DNA of 64,000 bases from Robertmurraya korlensis (GCF_023715225.1 NZ_JAMBNS010000001.1:310001-374000), one strand, 5' to 3'. Shown: positions 9,396 to 20,009, counted from the stretch's first letter. Numbers and translations: made by a program. Notes: generated by a model from the letters alone, not told the origin.

Positions 9396-10200
9396 GCAAT
9401 TTTTTCTAGAGGATATTGGGGAGCGAGATACAACGAGTGAGCTGATTTTTGGTGATGATGAGCAAGGGGAACTTGTCTTTATTGCTAAGGAGAATGGCAT
9501 ATTCTGTGGGGAAGAGATTATCCGGACAGGATTCACTCTTCTAGACAATGATGTAGTTATTGATCTGGAAATAAGGGATGGAGAGCGGTTTGAATTAGGT
9601 CAGAAGTTAGTAACGATAACTGGTCAAGTAACTACGTTATTGAAAGGAGAAAGAGTGGTGCTTAACCTCGTTCAGCGAATGAGTGGAATTGCTACTCGAA
9701 CGAAAGAAGCTGTAAATATAGTGAATTCTACTTCTACAAGAATTGTAGATACTCGAAAAACAACACCAGGTCTCAGAATGCTTGAAAAATATGCCGTTCG
9801 ATGTGGTGGAGGTTTTAACCATCGCTTTGGATTATATGATGGAGTAATGATTAAGGATAATCATATTGCTTTTGCAGGCTCCATTTCAAAAGCAGTGGAA
9901 AAAGTAAAATCTAATTTGGGCCATATGGTTAAAATCGAAGTGGAAATTGAATCGAAGGAGCAGCTGATAGAGGCGATTGAAGCTGGTGCTGATGTGATTA
10001 TGTTTGATAATCGTACACCTGATGAAATTCAAGAGTGGCTCACTTTAGTTCCAAATGGAATCGTAACGGAAGCTTCTGGTGGCATAACATTAGAGAACCT
10101 CTATAAGTACAAGCATACGGGAGTCGATGTTATTTCATTAGGATTTTTAACACATACGATCCAATCAATAGATATTAGTGCGAAAGTATATATGAAGTAA
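9364..10200 (+). CDS. nadC: Nicotinate-nucleotide pyrophosphorylase (carboxylating)
   Basis: Quinolinate phosphoribosyltransferase: joins quinolinate and PRPP with loss of CO2 to give nicotinate mononucleotide. Motifs include EDIGERDTTSE near the N-terminus, RMSGIATRTKE, DTRKTTPGLRMLEKYAV (substrate-binding Arg/Lys) and IMFDNRTPDEI, with ASGGITLENL in the barrel. 278 aa, full length. The start lies inside the 3' end of nadB behind GGGAGA. Confidence 0.96.
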   Translation: MNKLKLRLQLEQFFLEDIGERDTTSELIFGDDEQGELVFIAKENGIFCGEEIIRTGFTLLDNDVVIDLEIRDGERFELGQKLVTITGQVTTLLKGERVVLNLVQRMSGIATRTKEAVNIVNSTSTRIVDTRKTTPGLRMLEKYAVRCGGGFNHRFGLYDGVMIKDNHIAFAGSISKAVEKVKSNLGHMVKIEVEIESKEQLIEAIEAGADVIMFDNRTPDEIQEWLTLVPNGIVTEASGGITLENLYKYKHTGVDVISLGFLTHTIQSIDISAKVYMK

Positions 10201-10215
10201 GAGAGGATGAATGGG

Positions 10216-11319
10216 ATGAATTTATTTGAAGTGGTTGAAAAAAATAAGCTTCTGCCTGATCAATACAAAGAGCTAACACAGGATGAAATGGAAAACAGAG
10301 TTAGAGCCATTAAAGAAAGATTAGGAAACAAACTATATATCCCCGGGCACCATTATCAAAAAGATGAAGTAATCCAATTTGCAGATGATACGGGAGATTC
10401 ATTAAAGCTTGCCCAGCTTTCTGCAGAGAATCACGAAGCGGAATATATTGTGTTTTGCGGTGTGCACTTTATGGCAGAAACGGCGGATATTCTAACCAAT
10501 GATTCACAAAAAGTGATACTTCCTGATATGCGAGCAGGCTGTTCGATGGCAGATATGGCTGATATTTACCAAACGGAAAGAGCATGGACAGAGCTGCAGG
10601 ATGTATTTGGTGAGAGCATTCTTCCTTTAACTTATGTGAATTCCACTGCGGCCATTAAGTCTTTTGTTGGGAAACATGGTGGAGCAACAGTTACTTCGTC
10701 CAATGCTGAACATATGGTCAAATGGGCATTTACTCAAAAGGAACGAATCTTATTTCTTCCTGACCAGCATTTAGGGAGAAATACCGCTTTTAATTTAGGA
10801 GTACCATTAGATAAAATGGCGGTTTGGGATCCTATCTCCAATACTTTACAATACAAAGGAGCTCCTGAAGAAGTAAAGGTGATTTTATGGAAGGGGCATT
10901 GCTCCGTTCATGAGAACTTTACCGTTCAAAACATTGAGGATATTCGTGCCAATAACCCTGATATGAAAATTATTGTTCATCCAGAGTGTAAACGAGAGGT
11001 AGTGGAGCTATCTGATTTAGCTGGTTCGACGAATTACATTATTCAGCAAATTGAGGCATCATCCACCGGTTCCGCTTGGGCCATTGGAACAGAGATGAAT
11101 TTAGTGAATCGAATTATTCAGGACCACCCAGATAAACAAATCGTATCTTTAAATCCGCATATGTGTCCGTGTCTTACTATGAATCGTATTGATCTACCTC
11201 ATTTATTATGGGCGTTGGAAAGTATAGAACATGGCGAACTTCATAATGTCATTAAGGTTGAGGGTGAAATTGCTGATTATGCAAAGCTTGCTCTAACAAG
11301 AATGCTCGACCAATCTTAA
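10216..11319 (+). CDS. nadA: Quinolinate synthase A
   Basis: Condenses iminoaspartate with dihydroxyacetone phosphate to quinolinate, using a [4Fe-4S] cluster. The three cluster cysteines of the Bacillus-type enzyme are in [21 protein letters not shown] and [25 protein letters not shown] and [16 protein letters not shown] are further family signatures. The ribosome binding site GAGAGG (10201-10206) favours ATG 10216 (367 aa) over ATG 10207. It is the last gene of nadBCA, followed by a terminator. Confidence 0.96.
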   Translation: MNLFEVVEKNKLLPDQYKELTQDEMENRVRAIKERLGNKLYIPGHHYQKDEVIQFADDTGDSLKLAQLSAENHEAEYIVFCGVHFMAETADILTNDSQKVILPDMRAGCSMADMADIYQTERAWTELQDVFGESILPLTYVNSTAAIKSFVGKHGGATVTSSNAEHMVKWAFTQKERILFLPDQHLGRNTAFNLGVPLDKMAVWDPISNTLQYKGAPEEVKVILWKGHCSVHENFTVQNIEDIRANNPDMKIIVHPECKREVVELSDLAGSTNYIIQQIEASSTGSAWAIGTEMNLVNRIIQDHPDKQIVSLNPHMCPCLTMNRIDLPHLLWALESIEHGELHNVIKVEGEIADYAKLALTRMLDQS

Positions 11320-11330
11320 AAAGCTTCAAT

Positions 11331-11360
11331 CCTCCAATCATTTGGAGGTTTTTTTTTTGA
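11331..11360 (+). terminator. Intrinsic terminator after nadA
   Basis: CCTCCAA-TCAT-TTGGAGG followed by ten T. It ends the nadBCA operon. Confidence 0.9.
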
Positions 11361-11417
11361 GAAAAAAGGGGACAATTCATAATCTTTTTGAAAAAATCAT
11401 AAGTTTTTATGTAGATT

Positions 11418-11447
11418 GTTAGCAATTTGCCCACTCCGACATACAAT
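11418..11447 (+). promoter_or_regulatory. Predicted sigma-E type promoter of safA
   Basis: CATACAAT (11440-11447), followed by ATATGG, matches the mother-cell sigma-E/sigma-K -10 consensus. A weaker -35 candidate lies around TTAGCAATTT (11419-11428). It is 32 bases upstream of the safA start, and safA is mother-cell expressed in B. subtilis. Confidence 0.65.
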
Positions 11448-11478
11448 ATATGGACTTACGCATAGGAGGGAAATCAGA

Positions 11479-13053
11479 GTGAAAATCCATATCGTACAGA
11501 AAGGGGATACTCTTTGGAAGATCGCCAAGAAGTACGGCGTGAATTTTGAAGAGCTGAAAAAAATGAATACGCAGCTCAGTAACCCTGATATGATCATGCC
11601 CGGTATGAAAATTAAAGTACCAACCGGTGGTGGAATGATAAAGAAAGAAGCACCTATCACTGGAAAGCCGGAAGCGAAAATAAATATGGGTACAAAAAAA
11701 GAGATGCCTAAAGAACAGCCAATTGCTCTTGCACCAAAAGAAGCGCCTAAAAAAGAAATGCCGATTGAACAACCGCCAAAGATGGAGGAGCAAATCGAAC
11801 CAATTGCTGAGGCTCCAAAGAAACCATTCAAGCCTAAGATGCCACAGCCAATGATTCCTGAAATTGATATTAACAACTATTATATGATGAATATGGCGAA
11901 TTTATCTGTACAACCGCAACAACCTGCAAAACCAGTACCGAAACCGCCGAAACCAGTTAAAGAAGAGGTAAAGCCAAAACAAATGGCACCTGCCGAATTA
12001 CAATCTCAACCAGCACCACAATTTCCAATGCAACCCAAACAGCTTCCTGCGGAAATGACATTACCAGAAGTTAAACCATTGCCTGAAGTGAAACCAATTA
12101 AAGGTGTGAAACCACTGCCAGAGGCCAATATTGACGTTCCAAACTATACTCAAGGAGGGGGTTATGTACCCATGAATCCAATGTACCCACAAAATTTCTA
12201 TCCGTATCCACAAGCTACTCCAGGATTTGGTCAGCCAACAGGTTTTGCTCCTCAAGCACCATATCCACAAGTTCAAGGTGCAATGACAGGTGCTCCTGCA
12301 ATGCCAACTATGCCGTATGGAATGATGCCAGGGGTCCCGGGAATGGGCATGCAACCGTTTGATGATGAATCATCATCGTTTATGCCACAAATGCCGATGA
12401 TGCCAGGTCAAGTAATGGGAGCACAAGATACACAAATGCCGATGATGCCAGGTCAAGTAATGGGAGCACAAGATACACAAATGCCAATGATGCCAGGTCA
12501 AGTGATGGGAGCACAAGATGCGCAAATGCCGATGATGCCAAGTCAAGTGATGGGAGCACAGGATGCACAAATGCCATTAATGCCAACAGAAGTGGCTGGA
12601 GTTCAAGATACTCCAATGTACCAAGCTCCAATGTATCCTTATCCTCCATATCCAGCACCATTATATCCTTGTGGACCCGTGATGCCTGGACCAGGATACT
12701 ACCCACCAGGTTATCCATCTATGGGTATGCCGCAACAAATGCCATATAGCCCAATGCCACAGGTGCAAGGAGTAATGGATCAAATGGAATCACCGAGTAT
12801 GGGCAATCACCAAATGCCTTTAACACCAAATTATCCAGCCGTACAAGGCGTACAGGATGATTGTGGATGTGGAGGTCCTGCGATGACTCCATATGGAATG
12901 GGATCGGGCTTTGCTCCAGGAATGCCGCCAGTGTATGCACCATCTTACGGGCAACCAATGGGACAGCCGCCTTATATGAATCCTTATGGATACGGACCAT
13001 CAGCATATGGAATGCCAAGAGGTCAAAATACAAACGATGGAAATGAAGAATAA
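11479..13053 (+). CDS. safA: Spore morphogenetic protein SafA (LysM domain)
   Basis: Coat-cortex interface morphogenetic protein made in the mother cell. Residues 1-48 form a LysM domain (MKIHIVQKGDTLWKIAKKYG, LSNPDMIMPGMKIKVP) that targets cortex peptidoglycan. The rest is a low-complexity tail rich in Pro, Met, Gln, Gly and Tyr, with PEVKPLPEVKP near residue 195 and a run of 15-residue repeats at about residues 305-379. Start GTG 11479 follows ATAGGAGGG; the upstream part of the longer open frame is not translated. 524 aa, larger than the B. subtilis protein as I recall it. A downstream gene for an APH-fold kinase overlaps its 3' end. Confidence 0.9.
   Translation: MKIHIVQKGDTLWKIAKKYGVNFEELKKMNTQLSNPDMIMPGMKIKVPTGGGMIKKEAPITGKPEAKINMGTKKEMPKEQPIALAPKEAPKKEMPIEQPPKMEEQIEPIAEAPKKPFKPKMPQPMIPEIDINNYYMMNMANLSVQPQQPAKPVPKPPKPVKEEVKPKQMAPAELQSQPAPQFPMQPKQLPAEMTLPEVKPLPEVKPIKGVKPLPEANIDVPNYTQGGGYVPMNPMYPQNFYPYPQATPGFGQPTGFAPQAPYPQVQGAMTGAPAMPTMPYGMMPGVPGMGMQPFDDESSSFMPQMPMMPGQVMGAQDTQMPMMPGQVMGAQDTQMPMMPGQVMGAQDAQMPMMPSQVMGAQDAQMPLMPTEVAGVQDTPMYQAPMYPYPPYPAPLYPCGPVMPGPGYYPPGYPSMGMPQQMPYSPMPQVQGVMDQMESPSMGNHQMPLTPNYPAVQGVQDDCGCGGPAMTPYGMGSGFAPGMPPVYAPSYGQPMGQPPYMNPYGYGPSAYGMPRGQNTNDGNEE
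12391..12615 (+). repeat. 45-bp tandem coding repeat in safA
   Basis: Units begin at 12391, 12436, 12481, 12526 and 12571. The first four are nearly identical and encode MPMMPGQVMGAQDTQ with D/A variants and one PSQ. The fifth is diverged (MPLMPTEVAGVQDTP). The exact 45-base period keeps frame, so copy number can change by whole 15-residue steps. Confidence 0.95.
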
Positions 13054-14023
13054 TATTAGTGGAGACGATTTAGCTCTAAATCGTCTCTTCTCCTATTTAC
13101 AGGAAGAGCTCGTCACTCCAATTGAATCCATTCAACCAATTAGGAAGAATGTATATCTGCTGCAAACGAATAATCAACTTGTTGTATTAAAGGGGTTTAG
13201 TCATTTAAGAAAGTTACAGATCCAAAAGGCTTTCACTTCGTCTTTAAGACAAGAAGGATTTCAGTACTCATACATTTTTCAAAACCTCGAAAAGGAATCA
13301 CCACTTTACTTAGACGGTACGTATTACGGGTGTCTTGAGCATATACCAATTTCCTCCAGCAGTCCTTTTTCTTATGAGTCGGAAAAAGAAAGAAAAGATG
13401 GGCTTCGTCTCCTTGAAGAATTTCACCAAACTACTGGTAAGCTTTCAAGAAGGTATCAAACGGTACTAAAAGAATACAATCTTATGTTGAAATGGAGAGA
13501 ACGTGCAGCTCGTTTTATTAATAATTTATCCATTATTAAATTTTTTGTGCAGCAAGAAATACTTAATGAAGTGATGGAATGGGCTGATTTTTCCTTAAAA
13601 GGGCTTGAGTTAGAAATTGCATTTTTGAACAATGATGATCAAGCGATTCTTCATGGCGATTTAGCACATCATAATTTTATTCGTGGTATAGACTCCGAAC
13701 TATATATGATTGATTTCGACTTAATTTCAATTGGTAGTCCAGCTTGTGATTTCTTACAATATTGCAATCGTATTCTGCCAAGTCTCGAATGGTCTTTACA
13801 GGAACTTACTGAATACAAGCAAATACAACCCTTTTTAAATAATCGTGGATTTTTGTATGCGTTAATATTTCCAACAGATATCTTTAGGGAATGGAATCGC
13901 CTCATTAAAGCTCGGCAATATTCAAGCACATTTCAAGTAAGACAGGTACTTGATTTAACTGTACGACAATTTTTTAATCGGCAAGGCTTTGTGGAGCAAG
14001 TAAAGCTTTTACTTGATGATTAA
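13037..14023 (+). CDS. APH-fold kinase-like protein, CotS/YsxE spore coat family
   Basis: Protein of about 328 aa with the aminoglycoside phosphotransferase/choline kinase fold found in the spore coat proteins CotS, CotI, YsxE and YutH. The catalytic loop HGDLAHHNF (HGDxxxxN) and the metal-binding DFD in YMIDFDLIS are intact, so it could be an active kinase. The N-lobe is divergent (QLVVLKGFSHLRKLQ would hold the lysine). Starts ATG 13037 and 13043 both lie inside the 3' end of safA, with no strong separate ribosome binding site, suggesting coupling to safA. Closest relative within the family and its substrate cannot be told from sequence alone. Confidence 0.75.
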   Translation: MEMKNNISGDDLALNRLFSYLQEELVTPIESIQPIRKNVYLLQTNNQLVVLKGFSHLRKLQIQKAFTSSLRQEGFQYSYIFQNLEKESPLYLDGTYYGCLEHIPISSSSPFSYESEKERKDGLRLLEEFHQTTGKLSRRYQTVLKEYNLMLKWRERAARFINNLSIIKFFVQQEILNEVMEWADFSLKGLELEIAFLNNDDQAILHGDLAHHNFIRGIDSELYMIDFDLISIGSPACDFLQYCNRILPSLEWSLQELTEYKQIQPFLNNRGFLYALIFPTDIFREWNRLIKARQYSSTFQVRQVLDLTVRQFFNRQGFVEQVKLLLDD

Positions 14024-14074
14024 TTGGTCGTAACTGTCAGGATTAAAAAGCCAGAACCCTCACACCCTATAAAT

Positions 14075-14090
14075 GAGCATAATTATGCTC
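14075..14090. promoter_or_regulatory. Perfect 16-bp palindrome upstream of the coxA-like gene
   Basis: GAGCATAATTATGCTC is fully self-complementary, 26 bases before the TTG start. It could be an operator or part of a sporulation -10 region (CATAATTA). No T tract follows, so it is not a terminator. Confidence 0.45.
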
Positions 14091-14116
14091 TCAAATAAGC
14101 GGAGGGGGTTATTCGC

Positions 14117-14866
14117 TTGAGTAAAAAACTTGTTTTACTACCAATTACTGCTGCCTTAGCCTTTAGTTTAGCTGGTTGTAGCCAGGATGAAGCAACCAAT
14201 GGTGATCAAGAAATAAGCCAACCATTTGGCTACTACTCGAATGAAAATCATAACGGTGGTGGAAATGCAAGAATTTACAACGAAAATGATGGTCCATTGG
14301 TAGAAATAATGGATCACTCTCTTGGTGAGGAAGGACAGAGAAGCAGAAATAATCGAAGACAGCATTTAATGCAAAAAGATGAGGCGGGAAATCCTGCTAA
14401 TCCTACCGTCCCTCGAGCTAAACAGGATAAAAACTTTTTTGAAAGAGATAACCGTTATAGTCATGCGGATGCCAATTATCATGGGCATTTAGATGACCAA
14501 ACCCGTAAAGCAAGAAGCTCCTACTACACAGCGTATGAAGGTGATTTAGCCGAAAAAATAGGGGATGTTACGGCGAAGGTTCCCAATGTGGAGGATGTTC
14601 GTTCCGTTGTATATGGAAGCAATGTATTAATTGCAGTTGATTTAACGAACTACGATCGCGATGTGGAAACAAAGGCAGATATCACAAGAGCGGTTCAACC
14701 CTACCTTCGAGGAAGATCGGTACAGGTAGTGACGGATGAAGGAACATTTAGCCGAATCAGGAATATTGATAATGACTTACGTGATGGTGGTCCACGTGAG
14801 ACCATTGATGCAGATATTAAAGGGATGTTTCGAACATTAAAGTCCCGAATTCAAGGAAAAGAATAG
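14117..14866 (+). CDS. coxA: YhcN/YlaJ-family sporulation lipoprotein (CoxA-like)
   Basis: Predicted lipoprotein with signal peptide MSKKLVLLPITAALAFSLAG and lipobox LAGC. A central low-complexity segment is rich in Asn, Gly, Arg and Asp, and the C-terminal YhcN/YlaJ domain includes AEKIGDVTAKVPNVEDVRSV and VLIAVDLTNYDRDVETKADI. In B. subtilis the gene downstream of safA is coxA, a cortex protein with this domain; position and domain agree, though here the kinase-like gene intervenes. Start TTG 14117 behind GGAGGGGG. 249 aa. Confidence 0.75.
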   Translation: MSKKLVLLPITAALAFSLAGCSQDEATNGDQEISQPFGYYSNENHNGGGNARIYNENDGPLVEIMDHSLGEEGQRSRNNRRQHLMQKDEAGNPANPTVPRAKQDKNFFERDNRYSHADANYHGHLDDQTRKARSSYYTAYEGDLAEKIGDVTAKVPNVEDVRSVVYGSNVLIAVDLTNYDRDVETKADITRAVQPYLRGRSVQVVTDEGTFSRIRNIDNDLRDGGPRETIDADIKGMFRTLKSRIQGKE

Positions 14867-14870
14867 GATT

Positions 14871-14903
14871 CGAAAGAGTTGATCGAAATGATCAACTCTT
14901 TCG
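14871..14903 (+). terminator. Strong stem-loop after the coxA-like gene
   Basis: CGAAAGAGTTGATC, loop GAAAT, GATCAACTCTTTCG: a perfect 14-bp stem. The T tract after it is weak, so it may act as an mRNA 3' stabiliser as well as a terminator. Confidence 0.7.
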
Positions 14904-14913
14904 TGCGTTAATG

Positions 14914-14943
14914 GGCATAAATTTGAAAAAAATGGTCATTATA
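14914..14943 (+). promoter_or_regulatory. Predicted sigma-G promoter of bofC
   Basis: GGCATA (14914-14919), 17 bp, then CATTATA (14937-14943), which fits the forespore sigma-G -10 pattern CATNNTA. bofC is forespore expressed in B. subtilis. Confidence 0.6.
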
Positions 14944-14998
14944 TAAATGAAATCATGAAATTAGCTCTTTATTGTAACTTTCAAACGAGGTGATCATT

Positions 14999-15520
14999 TT
15001 GAGAACCAAATGGCTCGGTTGTTTAGGGATATTTCTTCTCGTATTCGTTTTTCATACAAACTATGTACTAGCTGAAGATTCAAAAACCACACCAAGATTA
15101 GAACCCTTTGAAGTCAAGGTGATTCTTGAACGAGTTTATCTAGATGGAGAAGTTAGTGAGGAACAAATGGATGAGAAGATTTGGTCAATGGAACAGTTTT
15201 GGTCAAAATATGATCAATGGCAGGTCGTGGATATGGATGATCAATCTGTCGTGTTCCGTAAGCATGTAGACGATATTTCTCCACTGTTAAAAGCTAATGG
15301 TTACTTCGGAATTACAGACGATGGTGTGCTAACGATCTATTATGGAAAACCACAAAAATATAATATTATTCAATCCTTCTTTCAATTGGATATTGGAAAA
15401 TTAGAAAGTACGAGACATGAAGAACTTAAGGAAGGAATACCGATTAGGAATAAAGATCGGTATGTTGAAGTTCTTGAAACGTTTAAAAATTATACTGTTC
15501 AGGATAAACAAGCAAACTAA
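14999..15520 (+). CDS. bofC: Forespore regulator of the sigma-K checkpoint BofC
   Basis: Secreted forespore protein that restrains SpoIVB and so the timing of pro-sigma-K processing. A signal peptide (MRTKWLGCLGIFLLVFVFH to VLAE) leads to the mature BofC domains: FEVKVILERVYLDGEVSEE in the N-terminal part, VVFRKHVDDISPLLKANGYFG in the middle and IIQSFFQLDIGKLES near the end. Start TTG 14999 fits CGAGG spacing better than GTG 14990; 173 aa. The 5' end of sigK, the final output of this checkpoint, lies at the far end of the window. Confidence 0.9.
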   Translation: MRTKWLGCLGIFLLVFVFHTNYVLAEDSKTTPRLEPFEVKVILERVYLDGEVSEEQMDEKIWSMEQFWSKYDQWQVVDMDDQSVVFRKHVDDISPLLKANGYFGITDDGVLTIYYGKPQKYNIIQSFFQLDIGKLESTRHEELKEGIPIRNKDRYVEVLETFKNYTVQDKQAN

Positions 15521-15521
15521 A

Positions 15522-15547
15522 GGAGCCGGAATCGGTTCCTTTTTGTA
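15522..15547 (+). terminator. Intrinsic terminator after bofC
   Basis: AAAGGAGCCG-GAAT-CGGTTCCTTTTT. Confidence 0.85.
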
Positions 15548-15627
15548 TTTTCATCCTACATTTAGGGGCATGTACTAACATATTGTGATACAATGAGGTA
15601 CAGCAAAATTAGAGGAGTTTTAGCTAC

Positions 15628-16239
15628 ATGTATGATTATATTAAAGGAACGGTCGAATTTATTGGACCCGAATATATTGTTGTAGAGGCAGGAGGCATTG
15701 GCTACCAAATATCAACGCCAAATCCTTTTAGTTTTTCAAAGCATATTCACCAAGCGATGCAAATTTTTACTTATCATTATGTAAGAGAAGATTTGATTGC
15801 TTTATACGGTTTTTCTTCAAGGGAAGAAAAAATTCTCTTTACAAAGCTTTTGAATGTATCGGGAATTGGGCCAAAAGGAGCGTTAGCAATATTAGCATCT
15901 GGCGTACCAGAACAAGTTGTTCAAGCAATTGAAGAAGAGGATGAAGCTTTTTTAGTGAAATTCCCAGGGGTAGGAAAGAAAACAGCTAGACAAATGATCT
16001 TAGACTTGAAGGGGAAACTTCAACAAGCACTTCCAGATTATTTTCCTAATTTATTCAATGAAGAAGTTCGTGTGGAACAACCGAAGAATTCAAATTTTGC
16101 GCTAGAAGAAGCGATGTTAGCCTTACTATCGCTTGGTTATTCTGAAAAAGAAATTAAGAAAATTACTCCGAAGCTTGAAGTGGAAACACTAGAAACAGAG
16201 CAATATATTAAAAAAGCTCTTCAGCTTCTTTTAAAATAG
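15628..16239 (+). CDS. ruvA: Holliday junction DNA helicase RuvA
   Basis: Tetrameric Holliday-junction-binding protein that loads RuvB for branch migration. The N-terminal OB fold ([20 protein letters not shown]), tandem helix-hairpin-helix region ([16 protein letters not shown] and [17 protein letters not shown]) and the C-terminal RuvB-contact domain ([19 protein letters not shown]) are all present. 203 aa, full length. Forms an operon with ruvB, 24 bases downstream. The upstream gap holds a TACAAT at 15589-15594 but no clear -35 or SOS box. Confidence 0.97.
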   Translation: MYDYIKGTVEFIGPEYIVVEAGGIGYQISTPNPFSFSKHIHQAMQIFTYHYVREDLIALYGFSSREEKILFTKLLNVSGIGPKGALAILASGVPEQVVQAIEEEDEAFLVKFPGVGKKTARQMILDLKGKLQQALPDYFPNLFNEEVRVEQPKNSNFALEEAMLALLSLGYSEKEIKKITPKLEVETLETEQYIKKALQLLLK

Positions 16240-16263
16240 AGTTGGAAAAAGGGTGAGTGAGGA

Positions 16264-17265
16264 TTGGACGATCGGATTATTTCTGGTGAGGCAGATGTTC
16301 AAGATTTATCATTCGAACAAAGCTTACGCCCGTTAACATTAAAACAATATATCGGGCAAACTAAAGTAAAAGAGAATCTAGAAATATTTATTGAGGCTGC
16401 CAAAATACGTCAAGAAACACTTGATCATGTTCTATTATATGGACCTCCTGGATTGGGAAAAACGACATTAGCAACCATTATTGCTAATGAAATGGGAGTT
16501 AATATCCGTACAACAGCAGGCCCAGCAATTGAAAGGCCAGGAGATTTAGCGGCTATTTTAACAGCACTTGAACCTGGTGATATCTTATTTATTGATGAAA
16601 TTCACCGACTTCCAAGAGCAATTGAAGAAGTTTTATATCCAGCTATGGAGGATTTTTGCCTTGATATTGTGATTGGAAAAGGGGCAACTGCTAGGTCTGT
16701 GAGACTTGATTTACCACCATTTACACTAGTTGGTGCCACAACTAGAGCAGGTTCTCTTTCAGCTCCACTTCGCGATCGATTTGGAGTTTTAAGCAGATTA
16801 GAATATTATAAAGAAGATCAGCTAATGGATATCGTATTACGAACAGCCGAAGTGTTCCAGGTAGAAATTACAAAAGATGCGGCTTTAGAAATTGCCAAGC
16901 GTTCAAGAGGGACACCGCGTATTGCGAATCGCCTGCTCAGACGAGTTAGAGATTTTGCTCAAGTAAAAGGCAATGGAATCATTGACTATTCATTAGCCGT
17001 TCACTCCTTACAACTTCTTCAGGTAGACCCGTTAGGATTGGATCATATTGATCATAAACTATTAAAGGGTATTATCGAGAAGTTTAGAGGAGGACCTGTT
17101 GGATTAGATACAATTGCAGCAACTATTGGAGAAGAATCACATACGATCGAGGATGTTTATGAACCGTATTTACTTCAAATAGGATTCCTCCAAAGAACTC
17201 CAAGAGGTAGAATTGTTACGAATCTGGTTTATAAGCATTTTCAAATGGAGGTACCAACAGAATGA
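16264..17265 (+). CDS. ruvB: Holliday junction DNA helicase RuvB
   Basis: AAA+ ATPase motor of the RuvAB branch-migration complex. Walker [10 protein letters not shown] starts at residue 60, Walker B is LFIDEIHRL, sensor 1 is [19 protein letters not shown], and the C-terminal winged helix includes [16 protein letters not shown] and FLQRTPRGR. 333 aa from TTG 16264. The stop overlaps the next gene start by four bases. Confidence 0.97.
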   Translation: MDDRIISGEADVQDLSFEQSLRPLTLKQYIGQTKVKENLEIFIEAAKIRQETLDHVLLYGPPGLGKTTLATIIANEMGVNIRTTAGPAIERPGDLAAILTALEPGDILFIDEIHRLPRAIEEVLYPAMEDFCLDIVIGKGATARSVRLDLPPFTLVGATTRAGSLSAPLRDRFGVLSRLEYYKEDQLMDIVLRTAEVFQVEITKDAALEIAKRSRGTPRIANRLLRRVRDFAQVKGNGIIDYSLAVHSLQLLQVDPLGLDHIDHKLLKGIIEKFRGGPVGLDTIAATIGEESHTIEDVYEPYLLQIGFLQRTPRGRIVTNLVYKHFQMEVPTE

Positions 17266-17468
17266 CTGGTATTCCAAAGGTTCTTATGACATTAGGAGCA
17301 ATCATTTTTGTTGTTGGATTTCTCATGCAGTTTATACATATCGGTAGGCTTCCAGGTGATATTATTGTTAAAAAGGGAAACACGACAGTGTATTTTCCCA
17401 TTGTTACCTCTATTCTTGTTAGTATTATTTTATCTGCAATTTTTTACTTTTTAGGGAAATTTCGTTAA
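17262..17468 (+). CDS. DUF2905 small membrane protein
   Basis: Protein of 68 aa with two predicted membrane segments ([19 protein letters not shown] and [19 protein letters not shown]) joined by the DUF2905 motif [20 protein letters not shown]. Overlaps ruvB by ATGA, so translation is coupled. Function unknown; conserved beside ruvB/queA in Bacilli. Confidence 0.85.
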   Translation: MTGIPKVLMTLGAIIFVVGFLMQFIHIGRLPGDIIVKKGNTTVYFPIVTSILVSIILSAIFYFLGKFR

Positions 17469-17499
17469 TATATGTAGTGTTTAAGAAGGGTGAAACAGC

Positions 17500-18528
17500 A
17501 TGAAAGTAGACTTATTTGATTTTCATTTACCAGAGGAACTTATTGCGCAAACTCCATTAGAGGAGCGAACAAGTAGTAGACTAATGGTATTAGACAAGGA
17601 AAATGGAAAGTTAGAGCATACTATATTTAAAAATATAGTAGAGTATATTAGGCCAGGAGATTGCCTAGTTTTAAATGACACGAGAGTCTTGCCAGCAAGA
17701 TTATTCGGTGAAAAAAAAGAAACCGGTGCCAAGATTGAAGTATTGCTTTTAAAGCAGTTGGATGGAGATCGTTGGGAAACATTGGTTAAGCCAGCAAAAA
17801 GGGTCAAAGAAGGAACGGTCATTTCTTTTGGGAATGGACTTTTGACAGCCGTCTGTGTCGGGGAAGCCGACCATGGTGGTAGAACGCTTGAATTTAACTA
17901 TGAAGGGATTTTTTATGAGGTATTAGAGCAGTTAGGAGAAATGCCACTCCCCCCTTATATAAAAGAACAATTAGAGGATCGAGAACGATATCAAACGGTA
18001 TTCGCTAAAGAACGCGGTTCCGCGGCGGCTCCCACTGCCGGTCTTCATTTCACAGAAGAGCTTTTAGAAGAAATACGCTCCCGTGGGGTTCATATTGCCT
18101 TTATTACCCTTCATGTGGGACTAGGAACATTTCGACCTGTCAGTGTAGATGACATTTTAGAACATGATATGCATGCAGAGTTCTATCAGATGTCAGAAGG
18201 AACCGCTCGATTACTAAATGATATAAAAAAACAAGGTGGACGAATCATTTCTGTTGGAACGACATCCACGAGAACATTAGAAACGATTGCGTCAAAACAT
18301 AACGGGGAGTTCGTCGCAGAAAGTGGCTGGACCGATATTTTTATTTTTCCAGGATATACATTCCAAGGAATTGACGGAATGATTACCAATTTCCATCTTC
18401 CCAAATCCACATTAATCATGCTTGTTAGTGCACTTGCAGGGCGAGAAAATGTGATTCACGCATATGAAACAGCAGTAACTGAGAAGTATCGTTTCTTTAG
18501 TTTTGGCGATGCGATGCTTATTGTTTAA
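17500..18528 (+). CDS. queA: S-adenosylmethionine:tRNA ribosyltransferase-isomerase QueA
   Basis: Transfers and isomerises the ribose of S-adenosylmethionine onto 7-aminomethyl-7-deazaguanine in tRNA, giving epoxyqueuosine. N-terminal [51 protein letters not shown] and [10 protein letters not shown]-type ([13 protein letters not shown]) motifs are intact, with FIFPGY and [10 protein letters not shown] near the end. 342 aa. Precedes tgt, the enzyme acting before it in the pathway. Confidence 0.96.
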   Translation: MKVDLFDFHLPEELIAQTPLEERTSSRLMVLDKENGKLEHTIFKNIVEYIRPGDCLVLNDTRVLPARLFGEKKETGAKIEVLLLKQLDGDRWETLVKPAKRVKEGTVISFGNGLLTAVCVGEADHGGRTLEFNYEGIFYEVLEQLGEMPLPPYIKEQLEDRERYQTVFAKERGSAAAPTAGLHFTEELLEEIRSRGVHIAFITLHVGLGTFRPVSVDDILEHDMHAEFYQMSEGTARLLNDIKKQGGRIISVGTTSTRTLETIASKHNGEFVAESGWTDIFIFPGYTFQGIDGMITNFHLPKSTLIMLVSALAGRENVIHAYETAVTEKYRFFSFGDAMLIV

Positions 18529-18539
18529 TTACATACTAG

Positions 18540-19691
<1,152 letters not shown>

Positions 19692-19721
19692 ATTGATTAG
19701 ATATTGAAAGGAGGTTAGACA

Positions 19722-20003
19722 ATGGAAGGACTATTAGGTACATTGGGTCCATTAATCCTAATGTTTGCATTATTTTACTTCCTGTTAATTCGTCCACAGC
19801 AAAAGCGTCAAAAGGCGGTTTCGCAAATGCAAAGCGACCTGAAAAAAGGGGATAAAATCGTGACGATTGGTGGCCTACACGGAACAGTCGATGCATTAGA
19901 CGAAGGCAAGGTAGTTATTAAATGTGGTGATGGAAGTCGTCTTACATACGACCGCGCTGCTATTAGAGAAGTAACTGAATCTAGCTCTGTAGCAAATGCA
20001 TAA
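19722..20003 (+). CDS. yajC: Preprotein translocase subunit YajC
   Basis: Small single-span membrane protein associated with the SecDF part of the Sec translocon. Membrane helix LGPLILMFALFYFLLIRPQQ at residues 6-25, then a basic and cytoplasmic beta-rich domain (GDKIVTIGGLHGTVDAL). 93 aa, behind GGAGG. Its partner secDF lies 3.4 kb downstream. A terminator follows. Confidence 0.95.
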   Translation: MEGLLGTLGPLILMFALFYFLLIRPQQKRQKAVSQMQSDLKKGDKIVTIGGLHGTVDALDEGKVVIKCGDGSRLTYDRAAIREVTESSSVANA

Positions 20004-20009
20004 CACATA

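Noticed and set aside
12391-12615. CRISPR-like direct repeats
   Set aside because: The 45-base units abut without spacers, stay in frame and encode the SafA tail; they are coding tandem repeats.
12061-12718. Minus-strand ORFs rich in Trp, His and Leu over safA
   Set aside because: They mirror the low-complexity Pro/Met/Gln coding of safA, have no ribosome binding site and share its repeat period.
15549-15627. LexA (SOS) box upstream of ruvA
   Set aside because: No sequence close to CGAAC-N4-GTTCG is present.
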